Shown here in pieces: positions 55,594-64,000 of a stretch of DNA of 64,000 nt (within the stretch, counting starts at the first letter, position 1; each line of letters begins with the position of its first letter). The position numbers and the translations under genes were made by a program. Source of the DNA: Cohnella herbarum (lineage in GTDB: Bacteria; Bacillota; Bacilli; Paenibacillales; Paenibacillaceae); contig NZ_CP051680.1 in NCBI RefSeq assembly GCF_012849095.1, positions 1,116,001 through 1,180,000 of the forward strand, given 5' to 3'. Below the pieces are notes generated by a model. That model made no database searches and was not told the DNA's origin. It worked only from the letters and a program-made list of their open reading frames with translations.

Positions 55594-56160
55594 TTGGGCA
55601 TCATTCCGGAATACGAACGGCTGATCGCGCCGCATATGGACGATCTTCGAAAGTATTGTTATTACTTGACGCGGTCGAAATGGGACGCGGAAGATTTGTT
55701 CCAGGATACTCTGTTGAAATCTTTGGTTTTTTTCCTGCATACGGAACCGTATTTGGATGTGAAGCCTTTCTTGGTTCGCGTCGCTAGAAATCTATGGATC
55801 GACGATTGCCGTAAACGGCAAAGAAGGCGATATATGCATACGGATATTTCTAACGCATATTACAGCGATAACGATTACGTAGAAGTTCGCAGCGCCGTTG
55901 AATGGTTGGCCGAGCGGTTCCCCAGACGGAATATCGATACGTGGCTTTTGTTTAACTACTTCGGCTACTCGATGCAAGAAATCGCCGAAGCGATGAATTG
56001 TACGATTTCCGCGGTTAAATCGGTGCTTTTCCGAACTCGCGAACAGCTTCGCGACAGAAACGGTCTCGCCGATCACCGCAAGGTCATCCATCTGGACGTG
56101 GAACGCTGGTCGCGCGCGATCATGCAGGACCGTCCTCAAGGGCTTCTGTCGAAAGGTTGA
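55594..56160 (+). CDS. ECF-type RNA polymerase sigma factor (first of a paralogous pair)
   Basis: A 188-aa sigma-70 family factor. Region 2 reads RKYCYYLTRSKWDAEDLFQD and VRVARNLWIDDCRKRQRRR; region 4 reads YFGYSMQEIAEAMNCTISAV and KSVLFRTREQLRD. A conserved C-terminal tail, DVERWSRAIMQDRPQGLLSKG, adds about 25 residues and is shared with the paralog at 62830. The TTG at 55594 follows AAGGAGGGG at 8 nt and is favoured. There is no anti-sigma factor nearby. It follows the exporter permease by 46 bp and may be the operon's last gene. Confidence 0.93.
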   Translation: MGIIPEYERLIAPHMDDLRKYCYYLTRSKWDAEDLFQDTLLKSLVFFLHTEPYLDVKPFLVRVARNLWIDDCRKRQRRRYMHTDISNAYYSDNDYVEVRSAVEWLAERFPRRNIDTWLLFNYFGYSMQEIAEAMNCTISAVKSVLFRTREQLRDRNGLADHRKVIHLDVERWSRAIMQDRPQGLLSKG

Positions 56161-56232
56161 GGAAGTAGGGAACCTGAATCCATAGTCTACCGTATAAGAA
56201 GTGGAGCATTCGCATACGGGAGGATTATAGAG

Positions 56233-56910
56233 ATGGCCAACATCCTGATCGTCGACGACGACCCGGACATTCTTGAACTGATTCGGTTTTATTTGTTAAG
56301 GGAAGGCTTTAAGATTTCGAAGGCATGCCATGGCATCGAGGCGTTGGAAGCAGTCGGTCAAACGAAGATCGATCTGGCGATCATAGACGTGATGATGCCG
56401 AAGATGGACGGATGGCAGCTGTGCAGCCGACTTAAGGCAGATTATCCGGAGATGCCGATTCTGATGGTGACCGCCAAAGGCGAAACCAATCATAAGCTCA
56501 AAGGCTTTAATCTCGGCGCCGACGATTATCTCGTTAAGCCGTTCGATCCGTTGGAGTTGGCGGCGAGGGTAAAGCTGCTGCTTAAACGATACAAGATTCA
56601 TACCGCCATGAAGCTACAGATCGGTAAAGTTTTGCTCGATAAACATCGGTACGAGGCGGTCATCGATGATGTACCTATATCTCTGCCGTTAAGGGAATTC
56701 GATCTCTTGTTCAAGCTTGCCAGTTATCCGGGTCAGATCTTTACGCGGAACGATCTGATCGAGCAAGTGTGGGGGGCGGATTTCTTTGGAGACGACCGAA
56801 CGGTAGACGTACATATTAAACGGATAAGGGATCGGTTTGCCGAACTGAACGGTTCGTTCGCGATCGAGACCAAACGTGGGCTTGGATATAAGCTAGTGGT
56901 TCACGAATGA
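56233..56910 (+). CDS. OmpR-family response regulator (RND-linked)
   Basis: A 225-aa regulator. The receiver domain shows IVDDDPDILELIRF with the acidic pair, phospho-acceptor Asp in LAIIDVMMPKMDGW, and VKPFDPLELAARV. The winged helix contains LREFDLLFKLASYPGQIFTR and a C-terminal TKRGLGYKLVVHE. GGGAGG precedes the ATG. Its stop overlaps the kinase start by 4 nt. It sits between an ECF sigma gene and an RND pump gene; regulation of that pump is a reasonable inference. Confidence 0.95.
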   Translation: MANILIVDDDPDILELIRFYLLREGFKISKACHGIEALEAVGQTKIDLAIIDVMMPKMDGWQLCSRLKADYPEMPILMVTAKGETNHKLKGFNLGADDYLVKPFDPLELAARVKLLLKRYKIHTAMKLQIGKVLLDKHRYEAVIDDVPISLPLREFDLLFKLASYPGQIFTRNDLIEQVWGADFFGDDRTVDVHIKRIRDRFAELNGSFAIETKRGLGYKLVVHE

Positions 56911-58277
56911 TCAAAACGCTATATTTTCGGGTTGTGCTCACCTATTTGGTCGCCGTAATCATCGGACTAGTCAGTACTTTCTATATTGCGCTTTCCCTCA
57001 TCGAGACCATAGGGGATCAGTATGCCAATAGGCTGCAAAGGAATCTGATGAAAGACGGGATAAGCATACAGAAACTTTACCGAGCCAACGGTATCGATCA
57101 TGCTGAAATCGCATTAGAGGAAGAAAAGCTCAAAAAGAAATACGAGGTTAGAGTTTACGACAGTACCGGGAAGTTGAAGACGGAGGTAGGCAATCCGCCG
57201 GCCGATCTGTATATTATCTCGGATGAAGTCGTACGCTCCGTGTTGGACGGGGGAACTTACAGGGGCATGGAAGTTGCGCCGACCGAGCTTGTCGTTGGGC
57301 TTCCTCACGAGGAGTCGGGCGAGAAATACGCTCTGTTTATCCAAATCTCCGAGGGAACCGTAGTCTATTACTCCCTGCTAATGCTCTTTATAGCTTTGAT
57401 ATTTAATCTGCTGGTTGGTTGCTTTATTATTTTCATAGGTGCGAGGTACTTGGTAAAACCGCTCAGAGGGATGAAAGCGGCAGCCGAGAGAATGGCCAAA
57501 GGCGAGTTCGATATCGAGCTCAAGTGGGAGAAGCGGAAAGACGAGCTGGGACAATTGGCGAAGAGCTTTAATTATATGGCAAGCGAGATGAAGCAACTCG
57601 AAACGATGAGGCAGAACTTCGTATCGAACGTTTCTCATGAAATCCAGTCGCCGCTCACCTCCATCTCGGGATTTTCCAAGGCGCTTCAACGGGACGACCT
57701 CACCGACGACGAAAGAAAGCTTTATTTGACCATTATCCAGAACGAAAGCGAGAGATTGTCCCGACTTAGCGACAATTTATTAAAGCTGGCTTCGTTGGAT
57801 TCGCAGCGTCATCCTTTCGAACCTAGCTTGTACGATCTGGACGAGCAAATTCGCAAAGCCGTCTTGTCCAGCGAACCGCTGTGGTCCGCTAAGTCGTTGG
57901 AATGGCGTCTGGATTTGCCTAAAACGAAAATCAAAGCCGACGAAGACCAATTGAATCAAGTATGGATTAATCTGATCGGAAACAGTATTAAATTTACGCC
58001 GGAAGGCGGTATTATTCATATTCGCATCGTTCAGCATATGGATTTGATCGAAGTGTTCGTCGCCGATAACGGGATCGGAATTCCGCTAGAAGATCAACGG
58101 AAAGTTTTCGAAAGATTTTACAAGTCGGATCAATCGCACAACAAGAACCAACCCGGCAGCGGCTTGGGGCTTGCGATCGTCAAGAAGATCGTCACTAGGC
58201 ACCGGGGAACCGTCACGCTGAATCATAACCCGGGCGGGGGAACGATCGTTACCGTTATGCTGCCTCATCGTATTTAA
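56907..58277 (+). CDS. Sensor histidine kinase (RND-linked)
   Basis: A 456-aa membrane kinase. TM1 is at residues 7-30 (VVLTYLVAVIIGLVSTFYIA), an extracytoplasmic sensor region of about 115 residues follows, then TM2 near 152-176 and HAMP. The HisKA motif is NFVSNVSHEIQSPLTSISGF. This has a Gln at the position usually Leu or Arg (HEIQSPLT against HELRTPLT); it is variant but the His is retained. The ATPase domain has NQVWINLIGNSIKFTPEGG, DNGIGIPLEDQ, and GSGLGLAIVKKIV. It ends at a strong terminator. Confidence 0.94.
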   Translation: MIKTLYFRVVLTYLVAVIIGLVSTFYIALSLIETIGDQYANRLQRNLMKDGISIQKLYRANGIDHAEIALEEEKLKKKYEVRVYDSTGKLKTEVGNPPADLYIISDEVVRSVLDGGTYRGMEVAPTELVVGLPHEESGEKYALFIQISEGTVVYYSLLMLFIALIFNLLVGCFIIFIGARYLVKPLRGMKAAAERMAKGEFDIELKWEKRKDELGQLAKSFNYMASEMKQLETMRQNFVSNVSHEIQSPLTSISGFSKALQRDDLTDDERKLYLTIIQNESERLSRLSDNLLKLASLDSQRHPFEPSLYDLDEQIRKAVLSSEPLWSAKSLEWRLDLPKTKIKADEDQLNQVWINLIGNSIKFTPEGGIIHIRIVQHMDLIEVFVADNGIGIPLEDQRKVFERFYKSDQSHNKNQPGSGLGLAIVKKIVTRHRGTVTLNHNPGGGTIVTVMLPHRI

Positions 58278-58287
58278 TGCCATAAAC

Positions 58288-58331
58288 AAAAAAACGTCGG
58301 CAAAGGGAAACCTTTGGACCGACGTTTTTTT
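58288..58331. terminator. Strong bidirectional terminator after the kinase gene
   Basis: A 13-bp stem (58288-58300 with 58319-58331, including seven A and seven T) plus an inner hairpin (CAAAGG-GAAA-CCTTTG). Confidence 0.92.
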
Positions 58332-58471
58332 ATGCGAAAAAAAGGAAGGCCTCCATTTCGTCATAGTTTATTCATATTTCTGTATTAAGCTTGTGCAAAG
58401 CAGGAGAGGGAGGGAAGTTCTGCCAGGGAAATGACGAAGATAACGAATCGAATTTGCAGGAGGGTTACCTG

Positions 58472-61400
58472 TTGAAGGCACTAATCCAGTTTTCCATGAA
58501 CAAAGTAGCGGCTATGTTTATCTTGATCGCAATCGTGCTAGGGGCCGGAAGTTACGCGGGCAGCTCGCTTAAAGTAGAGAACATGCCGGATATTTCTTTT
58601 CCGTTTATCTACATAGTTACCGAGTATCAAGCCTCGCCGCAAGACGTAATGAACTTGGTCACGAAACCGATCGAGGACAAGATTGCCAACATAGCCGGGT
58701 TAACGATGATGAGTTCGTCGTCGAACGACGGATACTCGACGGTTAACCTGGAGTTTAAAGAAAGCATTAACGTCGAGAAGACGAAGCAAGACCTAGAGAG
58801 CATAGTTCAGGAAGTCGGCCTGCCCAAGGAAGCCGGAAGACCGAAAGTCGCGACCGTGGGTTACGCCTCTTTTCCTTCGTATTATTTGGCCGTTCATGCG
58901 AACGACTCAATGACTCAGACCGAGCTGGATGAGCTATACGACAAGGAATTAAAGCCCGGTTTCGAATCGATAAGCGGGATCGATCATATCGATACGATCG
59001 GTGCCCGAAAGTCCTCTCTCGATATCCGGTTAGACGGAGGAGCGTTGGCCGCTTATAGGTTAACGCCATCCATGGTTACGAACGCGATACAATCCGCGAT
59101 GACGAACGGTTCGGTCGGAATCGTCAAGTTCAACGGCAATTCGCAGATCGCCCGCGTGAAGGGGGAGTTGAACAGTCTTTACGATCTGGAGAACTTGGAA
59201 ATCTCGACGCCGACGGGGCAAACGTTGCTCATCAAGGATATATCCGATATCGAAGCGATTAATGAATCCAGTTTTATCGCGAGGTTGGATGATAAGCCTG
59301 CTATCGGTATTCACCTGTACATGTCGCGAGGCACGAACGCGGTCGATTTCTCCAATGAAGCGAAACAAAAGATCAGCGACTGGGAGAAGTCTACTCCGGG
59401 GATCTCGTTTAATACGGTGTACGATAGCGCGGACGAAGTCAGACAATCGATTAGCGGATTACTAAAGGAAGGCTTTCTCGGCATTATTCTGGCTTCCTTG
59501 ATGATCTTGGTATTTCTGCGGAATATGAGAATGACGCTTATCGTCATCGTGTCCATTCCGCTGTCCGTCTTGTTGACGCTGGTCGTTATGAATTACTTGA
59601 ACATCACCTTAAATATTATGTCTCTCGGCGGACTATTCATCGCGGTCGGACGGATCGTGGACGATAGTATCGTAGTCATAGAGAGTATCTACGCGAATCT
59701 CCAGAAAGCGCAGAAAAGGAACGAGTCGGTTGTTCTTCTGGCCGTTAAACAAGTGGCTATGGCAATAAGCTCGTCTACGTTCGTTACGGTCGGCGTGTTC
59801 CTGCCAATCGCCTTCGTAACCGGAATTATCGGAGCGTTATTCCGACCGTTCGCGGTTACGGTATCCGTCGCGTTGTTGGCTTCCTTGCTCGTTTCGCTGA
59901 CGGTTATCCCGATGATGGCGAAATTGATGGTGCTTCGCAACGCCAAGGCAATGGGCACGAAAGAGCATGAGGGAGGCAAATTGGTTTCGTTCTATGAACG
60001 AACGTTAGTTTGGTGCCTAACCCATCGAATGAAAACGTTGCTTCTTTCCGGATTGCTGTTCATCCTAACGATCGTCTTTACCGTGCCTAACCTTCCTAAA
60101 GGGTTTATCCCTGAAGGCCCGCCCGTTAAACAAATGAATTATTCGATCAAGCTTCCCTATGAAACCTCCTTCGACAGCACCGATCTGCAGGCGAAACAGC
60201 TTGAAACGATGTTGCTGGAAGCGAAGGACGAGAATGATCGGTCGATGTTTACTTTCGTGGAATCGTTGGTCGGTTACGGCTGGTCTGAAGAGCGCGTCCC
60301 GTACATGATCGAGCTGATCACGCAAGTGAACGATGACGTCGACCCCGATACGGTCAAGGAGCGTTATCGCAAGCTGATCGCGGATCAACTTCCTAAAGGC
60401 TCCGAAGTCATGTCCGGATCTCTGGCCGGGGGAAGCGGTTCATCATCGGTCGATTTCGTGTACGTGATCTATGGCGAGGATCAGTTGATGCTTGAACAAG
60501 CAGCCGCGACGATCAAGAACGAAATGAAACAATTTTCCGAGCTGAAGGAAATCAAAGATAGCTTGGGGGACGCGAAAACGGAAATTCAAATCGCGGTTTC
60601 TCCTTCCAAAGCGAATCTCTTCGGATTAGATGTTTCGGGCGTTCAGCGTCTTGTCGCGGAATGGATCGCCAAGTACGAATTAGGCAATATTCGCTTGGAT
60701 AACACTTTATTCAAGTCGGCTGTCGAGCTTGCGTCGAAGGATAAAGATTCGTTGGATCAATTAGGCCGAATGCCGATTCAAGCTGCGGACGGCACCATCG
60801 TTCACTTGAACGAGATCGCCAAGCTAGGAGAGGTTAAATCTCCGTTATCGTTGCAACGCGAGAGTCAAAGGCTGATGGTCAGCATAACGGCGAAGATAGA
60901 TTCGAACGACAAAGCGGCGATTAGCTCGAAAGTGTCGAGCCAGCTCGAACAGCTAGAGCTTCCATCCGGAGTATCCACGACGATTCGCGGCGTTAGCCTC
61001 GATATGGCCAAAGGCTTCACGCAGATGTTCGCCGCTATGGGCGCGGCAATCGCGATCGTGTATCTGATCATGGTGCTGTGCTTTGGGAACGCGGGCACGC
61101 CGTTCGCCATCTTGTTTTCCTTGCCGCTCGCGGTTATCGGCGGTTTGCTCGGATTGTGGATCGCGAAGGAATCGATCAATATTACTTCTCTCATCGGGTT
61201 CCTTATGCTCATAGGCATCGTCGTCACCAATGCGATCGTCTTGCTCGATCGTACCCAGCAACTGAGAAAAGAAGGGTATCTCGCGCGTCATGCGCTAATC
61301 GAATCGGGCAAAGTCAGACTGCGTCCGATCATCATGACCGCCGGCGCTACGATTGCGGCCATGGTTCCGTTGGCTCTTGGACTGTCGCATGGCACGCTCA

Positions 61401-61570
61401 TTTCCAAAGGGCTTGCCGTCGTCGTCATCGGAGGTCTGATCACGTCCACGATATTAACGTTAGTCGTCGTTCCGATCATCTATGAGCTGATCGAATCGTT
61501 CAAAGCGAGATTAAACCGAATGTTTAATCGTAAGAACAGAACGACTGCCGGCGAGGATATAAGCTTATAA
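58472..61570 (+). CDS. RND-family efflux pump (HAE1/SwrC-like)
   Basis: A 1032-aa inner-membrane antiporter with twelve helices in two homologous halves and two large extracytoplasmic loops. The proton-relay Asp pair is in VGRIVDDSIVVIESIYAN. The first half has FILIAIVLGAGSYAG and EDKIANIAGLTMMSSSSNDG; the second has MLIGIVVTNAIVLLDRTQQL and RLRPIIMTAGATIAAMVPLA. The TTG at 58472 is selected by AGGAGGG 7 nt upstream; the translation then begins (M)KALIQFSMNKVAAMF, as RND proteins do. Its lipoprotein partner follows at 17 bp. The exported compound is unknown (surfactin-like lipopeptides, in SwrC). Confidence 0.94.
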   Translation: MKALIQFSMNKVAAMFILIAIVLGAGSYAGSSLKVENMPDISFPFIYIVTEYQASPQDVMNLVTKPIEDKIANIAGLTMMSSSSNDGYSTVNLEFKESINVEKTKQDLESIVQEVGLPKEAGRPKVATVGYASFPSYYLAVHANDSMTQTELDELYDKELKPGFESISGIDHIDTIGARKSSLDIRLDGGALAAYRLTPSMVTNAIQSAMTNGSVGIVKFNGNSQIARVKGELNSLYDLENLEISTPTGQTLLIKDISDIEAINESSFIARLDDKPAIGIHLYMSRGTNAVDFSNEAKQKISDWEKSTPGISFNTVYDSADEVRQSISGLLKEGFLGIILASLMILVFLRNMRMTLIVIVSIPLSVLLTLVVMNYLNITLNIMSLGGLFIAVGRIVDDSIVVIESIYANLQKAQKRNESVVLLAVKQVAMAISSSTFVTVGVFLPIAFVTGIIGALFRPFAVTVSVALLASLLVSLTVIPMMAKLMVLRNAKAMGTKEHEGGKLVSFYERTLVWCLTHRMKTLLLSGLLFILTIVFTVPNLPKGFIPEGPPVKQMNYSIKLPYETSFDSTDLQAKQLETMLLEAKDENDRSMFTFVESLVGYGWSEERVPYMIELITQVNDDVDPDTVKERYRKLIADQLPKGSEVMSGSLAGGSGSSSVDFVYVIYGEDQLMLEQAAATIKNEMKQFSELKEIKDSLGDAKTEIQIAVSPSKANLFGLDVSGVQRLVAEWIAKYELGNIRLDNTLFKSAVELASKDKDSLDQLGRMPIQAADGTIVHLNEIAKLGEVKSPLSLQRESQRLMVSITAKIDSNDKAAISSKVSSQLEQLELPSGVSTTIRGVSLDMAKGFTQMFAAMGAAIAIVYLIMVLCFGNAGTPFAILFSLPLAVIGGLLGLWIAKESINITSLIGFLMLIGIVVTNAIVLLDRTQQLRKEGYLARHALIESGKVRLRPIIMTAGATIAAMVPLALGLSHGTLISKGLAVVVIGGLITSTILTLVVVPIIYELIESFKARLNRMFNRKNRTTAGEDISL

Positions 61571-61587
61571 AAAAGGAGTCACGATCT

Positions 61588-62808
61588 ATGTGGATTCATG
61601 AAACGCGAAAGCGACAATCGAAGTTAAACAATAAGAAGACGATTATTCTATTGCTTCTAAGTGCCAGCGCCTTTTATCTCTCCGGATGTTCCACTTCCGC
61701 CAACGTAGCGGAACAACCGACAGCGGCGGTGAGCGAAGAAGCTCTCGTTAAGGTAGAGGCGGTTGCCAAGATAAGCATGGGAGAACCGCGAGAGCAGCTA
61801 GCGGAAGTTAGCGCATCGTCGCGGGTAGACATTACGGCGGAAGCCGGCGGGATGTTGCTGCGCTTGGTCAAGAGAAACGGGGATAAGGTCAACGCGGGAG
61901 ACGTCATTGCCATTATCGACAACAAGAATGCTTTTATCGAGAAGGAAAGAGCCGAAGCGGCTCTTAAGAACGCGGAATCATCGCTTCTGAACTCGGAAGC
62001 GGAGTTATCCGCGAGACGATTGGAGCTGACCAATACGGTGAACTCGATCAAGGATAAGCTGAAGATGCAGGCTAGGGAAGGCACGGAAGCCGAACAGGAC
62101 GAGACGAAACGCAGTTTAGCCGTTGCGCTTAAACAATTGGAAGCTTTACAAGGGAACCAAGCTTCCGAAGCCTTGAAAGCGAACGTGGAGACGGCGAGGC
62201 TAAGTCTGGAACAGGCAGCTCACTCCTGGGGGAATGGAGAAATCAAAGCGCCCGCAAGCGGTATTCTTACCGACGTGAAGGCCGATGCGGGGTCGAATAT
62301 TCAAGCCGGAAGCGCGTTCGGCGTCGTCCAGAACACCGAGAAAGTGAAGCTCAAGGCGCAATTAACGGAAACGGCCGCGCAATTAGCGCGCAACAAACGG
62401 GAAATCGTATTCAAGAACGCTGGCGACGGCGAAAGCCAGAGGAAAGCGAAAGTCGTTTATTTGTCGGAGCTTCCCGACGCGGGCACGAAATTGTACGATT
62501 TCGAATTAGAGGTCGAGAATACGGACCGGTCCTTGAAGCCGGCCTCTCGGGTTCAAATTCAACTTACGACTCCGGAGGAGGAAAGCGTCATAGCCATTCC
62601 TTCACTCAGCATCGTAAGGGAAGGCACGGAAACCTTTGCATTCGTGCTCAACGGGAACAAGGCGGAAAAACGGAAAATCGTGCCGGGACGGATCAACGGG
62701 CCATATCAGGAAATATTGGAAGGTTTGAAGATAGACGATCGTTTGATCGTTTCGGGTCAACATGCGTTGAAAGACGGACAAACCGTAGGGATCGCTCCGA
62801 AATCATGA
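61588..62808 (+). CDS. Lipoprotein membrane-fusion protein of the RND pump
   Basis: A 406-aa adaptor with a signal peptide and lipobox (FYLSGCSTS, Cys near residue 32). The lipoyl-type halves flank a coiled-coil hairpin (VDITAEAGGMLLRLVKRNGD, AERALKNAESSLLNSEAELS-type helix, and EIKAPASGILTDVKADAGSN). Beta-barrel and membrane-proximal parts follow to the C-terminus (GLKIDDRLIVSGQHALKDG). AAAAAGGAGT precedes the ATG. It follows the RND gene at 17 bp and precedes the second ECF sigma gene at 21 bp, so all three are cotranscribed. The lipid anchor replaces an N-terminal helix. Confidence 0.93.
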   Translation: MWIHETRKRQSKLNNKKTIILLLLSASAFYLSGCSTSANVAEQPTAAVSEEALVKVEAVAKISMGEPREQLAEVSASSRVDITAEAGGMLLRLVKRNGDKVNAGDVIAIIDNKNAFIEKERAEAALKNAESSLLNSEAELSARRLELTNTVNSIKDKLKMQAREGTEAEQDETKRSLAVALKQLEALQGNQASEALKANVETARLSLEQAAHSWGNGEIKAPASGILTDVKADAGSNIQAGSAFGVVQNTEKVKLKAQLTETAAQLARNKREIVFKNAGDGESQRKAKVVYLSELPDAGTKLYDFELEVENTDRSLKPASRVQIQLTTPEEESVIAIPSLSIVREGTETFAFVLNGNKAEKRKIVPGRINGPYQEILEGLKIDDRLIVSGQHALKDGQTVGIAPKS

Positions 62809-62829
62809 CTTGAAGGAAAGGGATCTCGC

Positions 62830-63405
62830 ATGGACGTAAATACGATATTCGATACATGGGTATCCCCGCACTTGGTGGATCTAAAAAAATATTGCCACTA
62901 TTTGACGAAGTCGAAATGGGACGCGGAGGATTTGTTTCAGGAGACCCAATTAAAAGCGATGGTATTCTTCGTGCATTCCGCGCCGTATTTGGACGTGAAG
63001 CTATTTCTCGTCAGGGTGGCCAGAAACTTGTGGATCGACGATTGTCGGAAGCGCCAGAGGCGGAGAGGGTTAGCGGTCGCTGTCGTCGATTCGTCAAAAG
63101 CATACTATACGGATAACGATTACGTGGAAATCCGCAGCACGATTGAATGGCTGTCCGAGAGGTTCCCGAGGCGCAATATCGAGATGTGGCTTCTGTTCAC
63201 GTATTTCAGGTATTCGATGCAGGAGATCGCAACGGACATGGCAAGCACGATTCCGACGGTCAAATCCGTTCTGTTCCGTACCCGGGATCTTCTGCGCCAA
63301 CGGCACGAGTTAAAAATAAGTCGGCCGATTATCCATTATGACGTAGAGCGTTGGTCTCGAGCGATCATGCAAGATCGGCCGCAAGGCATACTCTCCCAAG
63401 GTTAA
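62830..63405 (+). CDS. ECF-type RNA polymerase sigma factor (second of the paralogous pair)
   Basis: A 191-aa ECF sigma factor with region 2 (KKYCHYLTKSKWDAEDLFQE, VRVARNLWIDDCRKRQRRR) and region 4 (YFRYSMQEIATDMASTIPTV, KSVLFRTRDLLRQ). It is closely similar to the protein at 55594, including the tail DVERWSRAIMQDRPQGILSQG. GAAAGG precedes the ATG. It is the last gene of the RND-adaptor-sigma operon and, like its paralog, has no adjacent anti-sigma gene. The region 4 recognition helix differs between the two (TISAVKSV against TIPTVKSV), so promoter choice may differ only slightly. Confidence 0.93.
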   Translation: MDVNTIFDTWVSPHLVDLKKYCHYLTKSKWDAEDLFQETQLKAMVFFVHSAPYLDVKLFLVRVARNLWIDDCRKRQRRRGLAVAVVDSSKAYYTDNDYVEIRSTIEWLSERFPRRNIEMWLLFTYFRYSMQEIATDMASTIPTVKSVLFRTRDLLRQRHELKISRPIIHYDVERWSRAIMQDRPQGILSQG

Positions 63406-63409
63406 ACGT

Positions 63410-63444
63410 ATAGAACCCCGAGCCGTTTCGGTTCGGGGTTCTAT
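63410..63444. terminator. Hairpin terminator after the second ECF sigma gene
   Basis: A perfect 12-bp stem ATAGAACCCCGA/TCGGGGTTCTAT with an 11-nt loop, 5 bp after the stop; it has no T-run. A TATAAT at 63451-63456 just after it may be the -10 of the next gene. Confidence 0.6.
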
Positions 63445-63500
63445 CTGTGTTATAATCTTCTCAGTATTTTAATAGAGAGAGTAGGGAGATTGCCGCGCAG

Positions 63501-64000
63501 ATGAAAATCCATCCTCGAATGATCGTGCTCTTCGTTTTTCTAATTATCGTATACTCTAGCATTAACTTTTATATCGGATGGCATCTGACGGAATGGCTCG
63601 ATGACGTCAATATCACGGTATCGCCTTGGCTATTCTGGATTACGTTTGGAATTGTCGCTTACGGTTACATTGCCGGACGTTTTCCGTTACCCGAATTCGC
63701 GAAACCTGTCGGCCGATTGTTGAAGGTGATCGGTTCCTATTATATTTTCATCATGGAAGCCGGATTGATCCTGTTCGCCGTATCGGATTTGATTAAACTC
63801 GTTTTATGGATATCGGGTGCTAACCTTCAAGATTACGCGCTGTACGCGAACGGTGTTATCGTCATTGTTCTGATCGCGCTGACAGCGATCGGTTCATGGA
63901 ACGCTTGGAGTCCGATCGTGCGCAAATACGAGTTGGAAATCGCCAAGCCGCCGGTCGAAGGCGGCCAACGCGAATGGACGATCGCGATGGCATCGGATAT
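63501..64000 (+). CDS. Membrane-anchored metallophosphoesterase-like protein (3' end outside window)
   Basis: An open frame from the ATG at 63501 to the window edge, 166 codons. It has four hydrophobic helices (MIVLFVFLIIVYSSINFYIG; WLFWITFGIVAYGYIAG; a FIMEAGLILFAVSDL helix; GVIVIVLIALTAIGSW). Then EWTIAMASDI begins a cytoplasmic or outer domain in the position of the DxH metal motif of calcineurin-like phosphoesterases (YkuE/YpbG type). The rest is not visible, so the family is inferred from layout. GGGAGA is about 13 nt upstream. Confidence 0.75.
   Translation, partial: MKIHPRMIVLFVFLIIVYSSINFYIGWHLTEWLDDVNITVSPWLFWITFGIVAYGYIAGRFPLPEFAKPVGRLLKVIGSYYIFIMEAGLILFAVSDLIKLVLWISGANLQDYALYANGVIVIVLIALTAIGSWNAWSPIVRKYELEIAKPPVEGGQREWTIAMASD

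Overview
The window looks like chromosome of a spore-forming, Gram-positive bacterium of the Paenibacillaceae (Cohnella/Paenibacillus-like). The basis is moderate GC content, strong AGGAGG-type ribosome binding sites, frequent TTG starts, an intact spore-germination receptor operon (gerA family), an NlpC/P60 wall hydrolase, CuAO-N-type surface proteins and a LexA box of the Bacillus type. Genus assignment is inference; no rRNA or tRNA gene was seen.

Layout. 1-3.4 kb: tail of a possible P-loop ATPase, an OmpR-type two-component system, and a secreted NlpC/P60 protein. 3.7-9.2 kb is accessory and scarred: a GNAT-like gene, two gene remnants around a perfect 58-bp palindrome, a divergent SDR/TetR module with two operators, an IS66 transposase remnant abutting a decayed germination-receptor operon, and a metallo-beta-lactamase-fold gene broken in a G run. 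9.2-22.9 kb is housekeeping: thiN, a TRIC channel, a low-molecular-weight phosphatase, an esterase, the complete pdhABCD operon, thyA, a dihydrofolate reductase gene, gltD and a membrane-anchored glucosaminidase-like protein. 22.9-28 kb: a HAD phosphatase, several very small genes, a 76-aa protein gene behind a LexA-controlled promoter, an orphan ABC ATPase, a MOSC protein and a diguanylate cyclase.

28.1-32.9 kb: a ChbG/YdjC deacetylase and a two-chain 2-oxoacid:acceptor oxidoreductase (gamma-delta fusion plus alpha-beta fusion) with a small partner gene. 32.9-36.5 kb is a second accessory island: a 51-bp tandem repeat array interrupted by a 169-bp MITE-like element, a serine hydrolase, and an AT-rich polymorphic-toxin remnant (AHH nuclease) followed by an intact Imm11-type immunity gene. 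37-42.3 kb: a conserved hypothetical, a large TPR protein, a UPF0145 protein, an aldo/keto reductase, a truncated ECF sigma gene and a His-rich COG0523 metallochaperone GTPase. 42.3-46.1 kb: an intact germination receptor operon (order B-A-C, minus strand), the likely functional counterpart of the decayed one at 7-8.4 kb.

46.3-64 kb: a GNAT, a secreted CuAO-N/PKD protein, a Fur-box-controlled beta-propeller-like protein, then a large envelope/efflux region. That region holds a two-component system divergent from a MacA-MacB-type exporter (membrane-fusion protein, ATPase, permease), an ECF sigma factor, a second two-component system, an RND pump with its lipoprotein membrane-fusion partner, and a paralogous ECF sigma factor. 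The window ends inside a membrane-anchored metallophosphoesterase-like gene.

The most notable signals are the SOS-type promoter of the 76-aa gene (24.3 kb), the MITE inside the tandem repeat array (33.2 kb), the gamma-delta/alpha-beta oxidoreductase (29-32.6 kb), the Fur-controlled propeller protein (49 kb), and the ECF sigma pair bracketing a two-component/RND module (55.6-63.4 kb).
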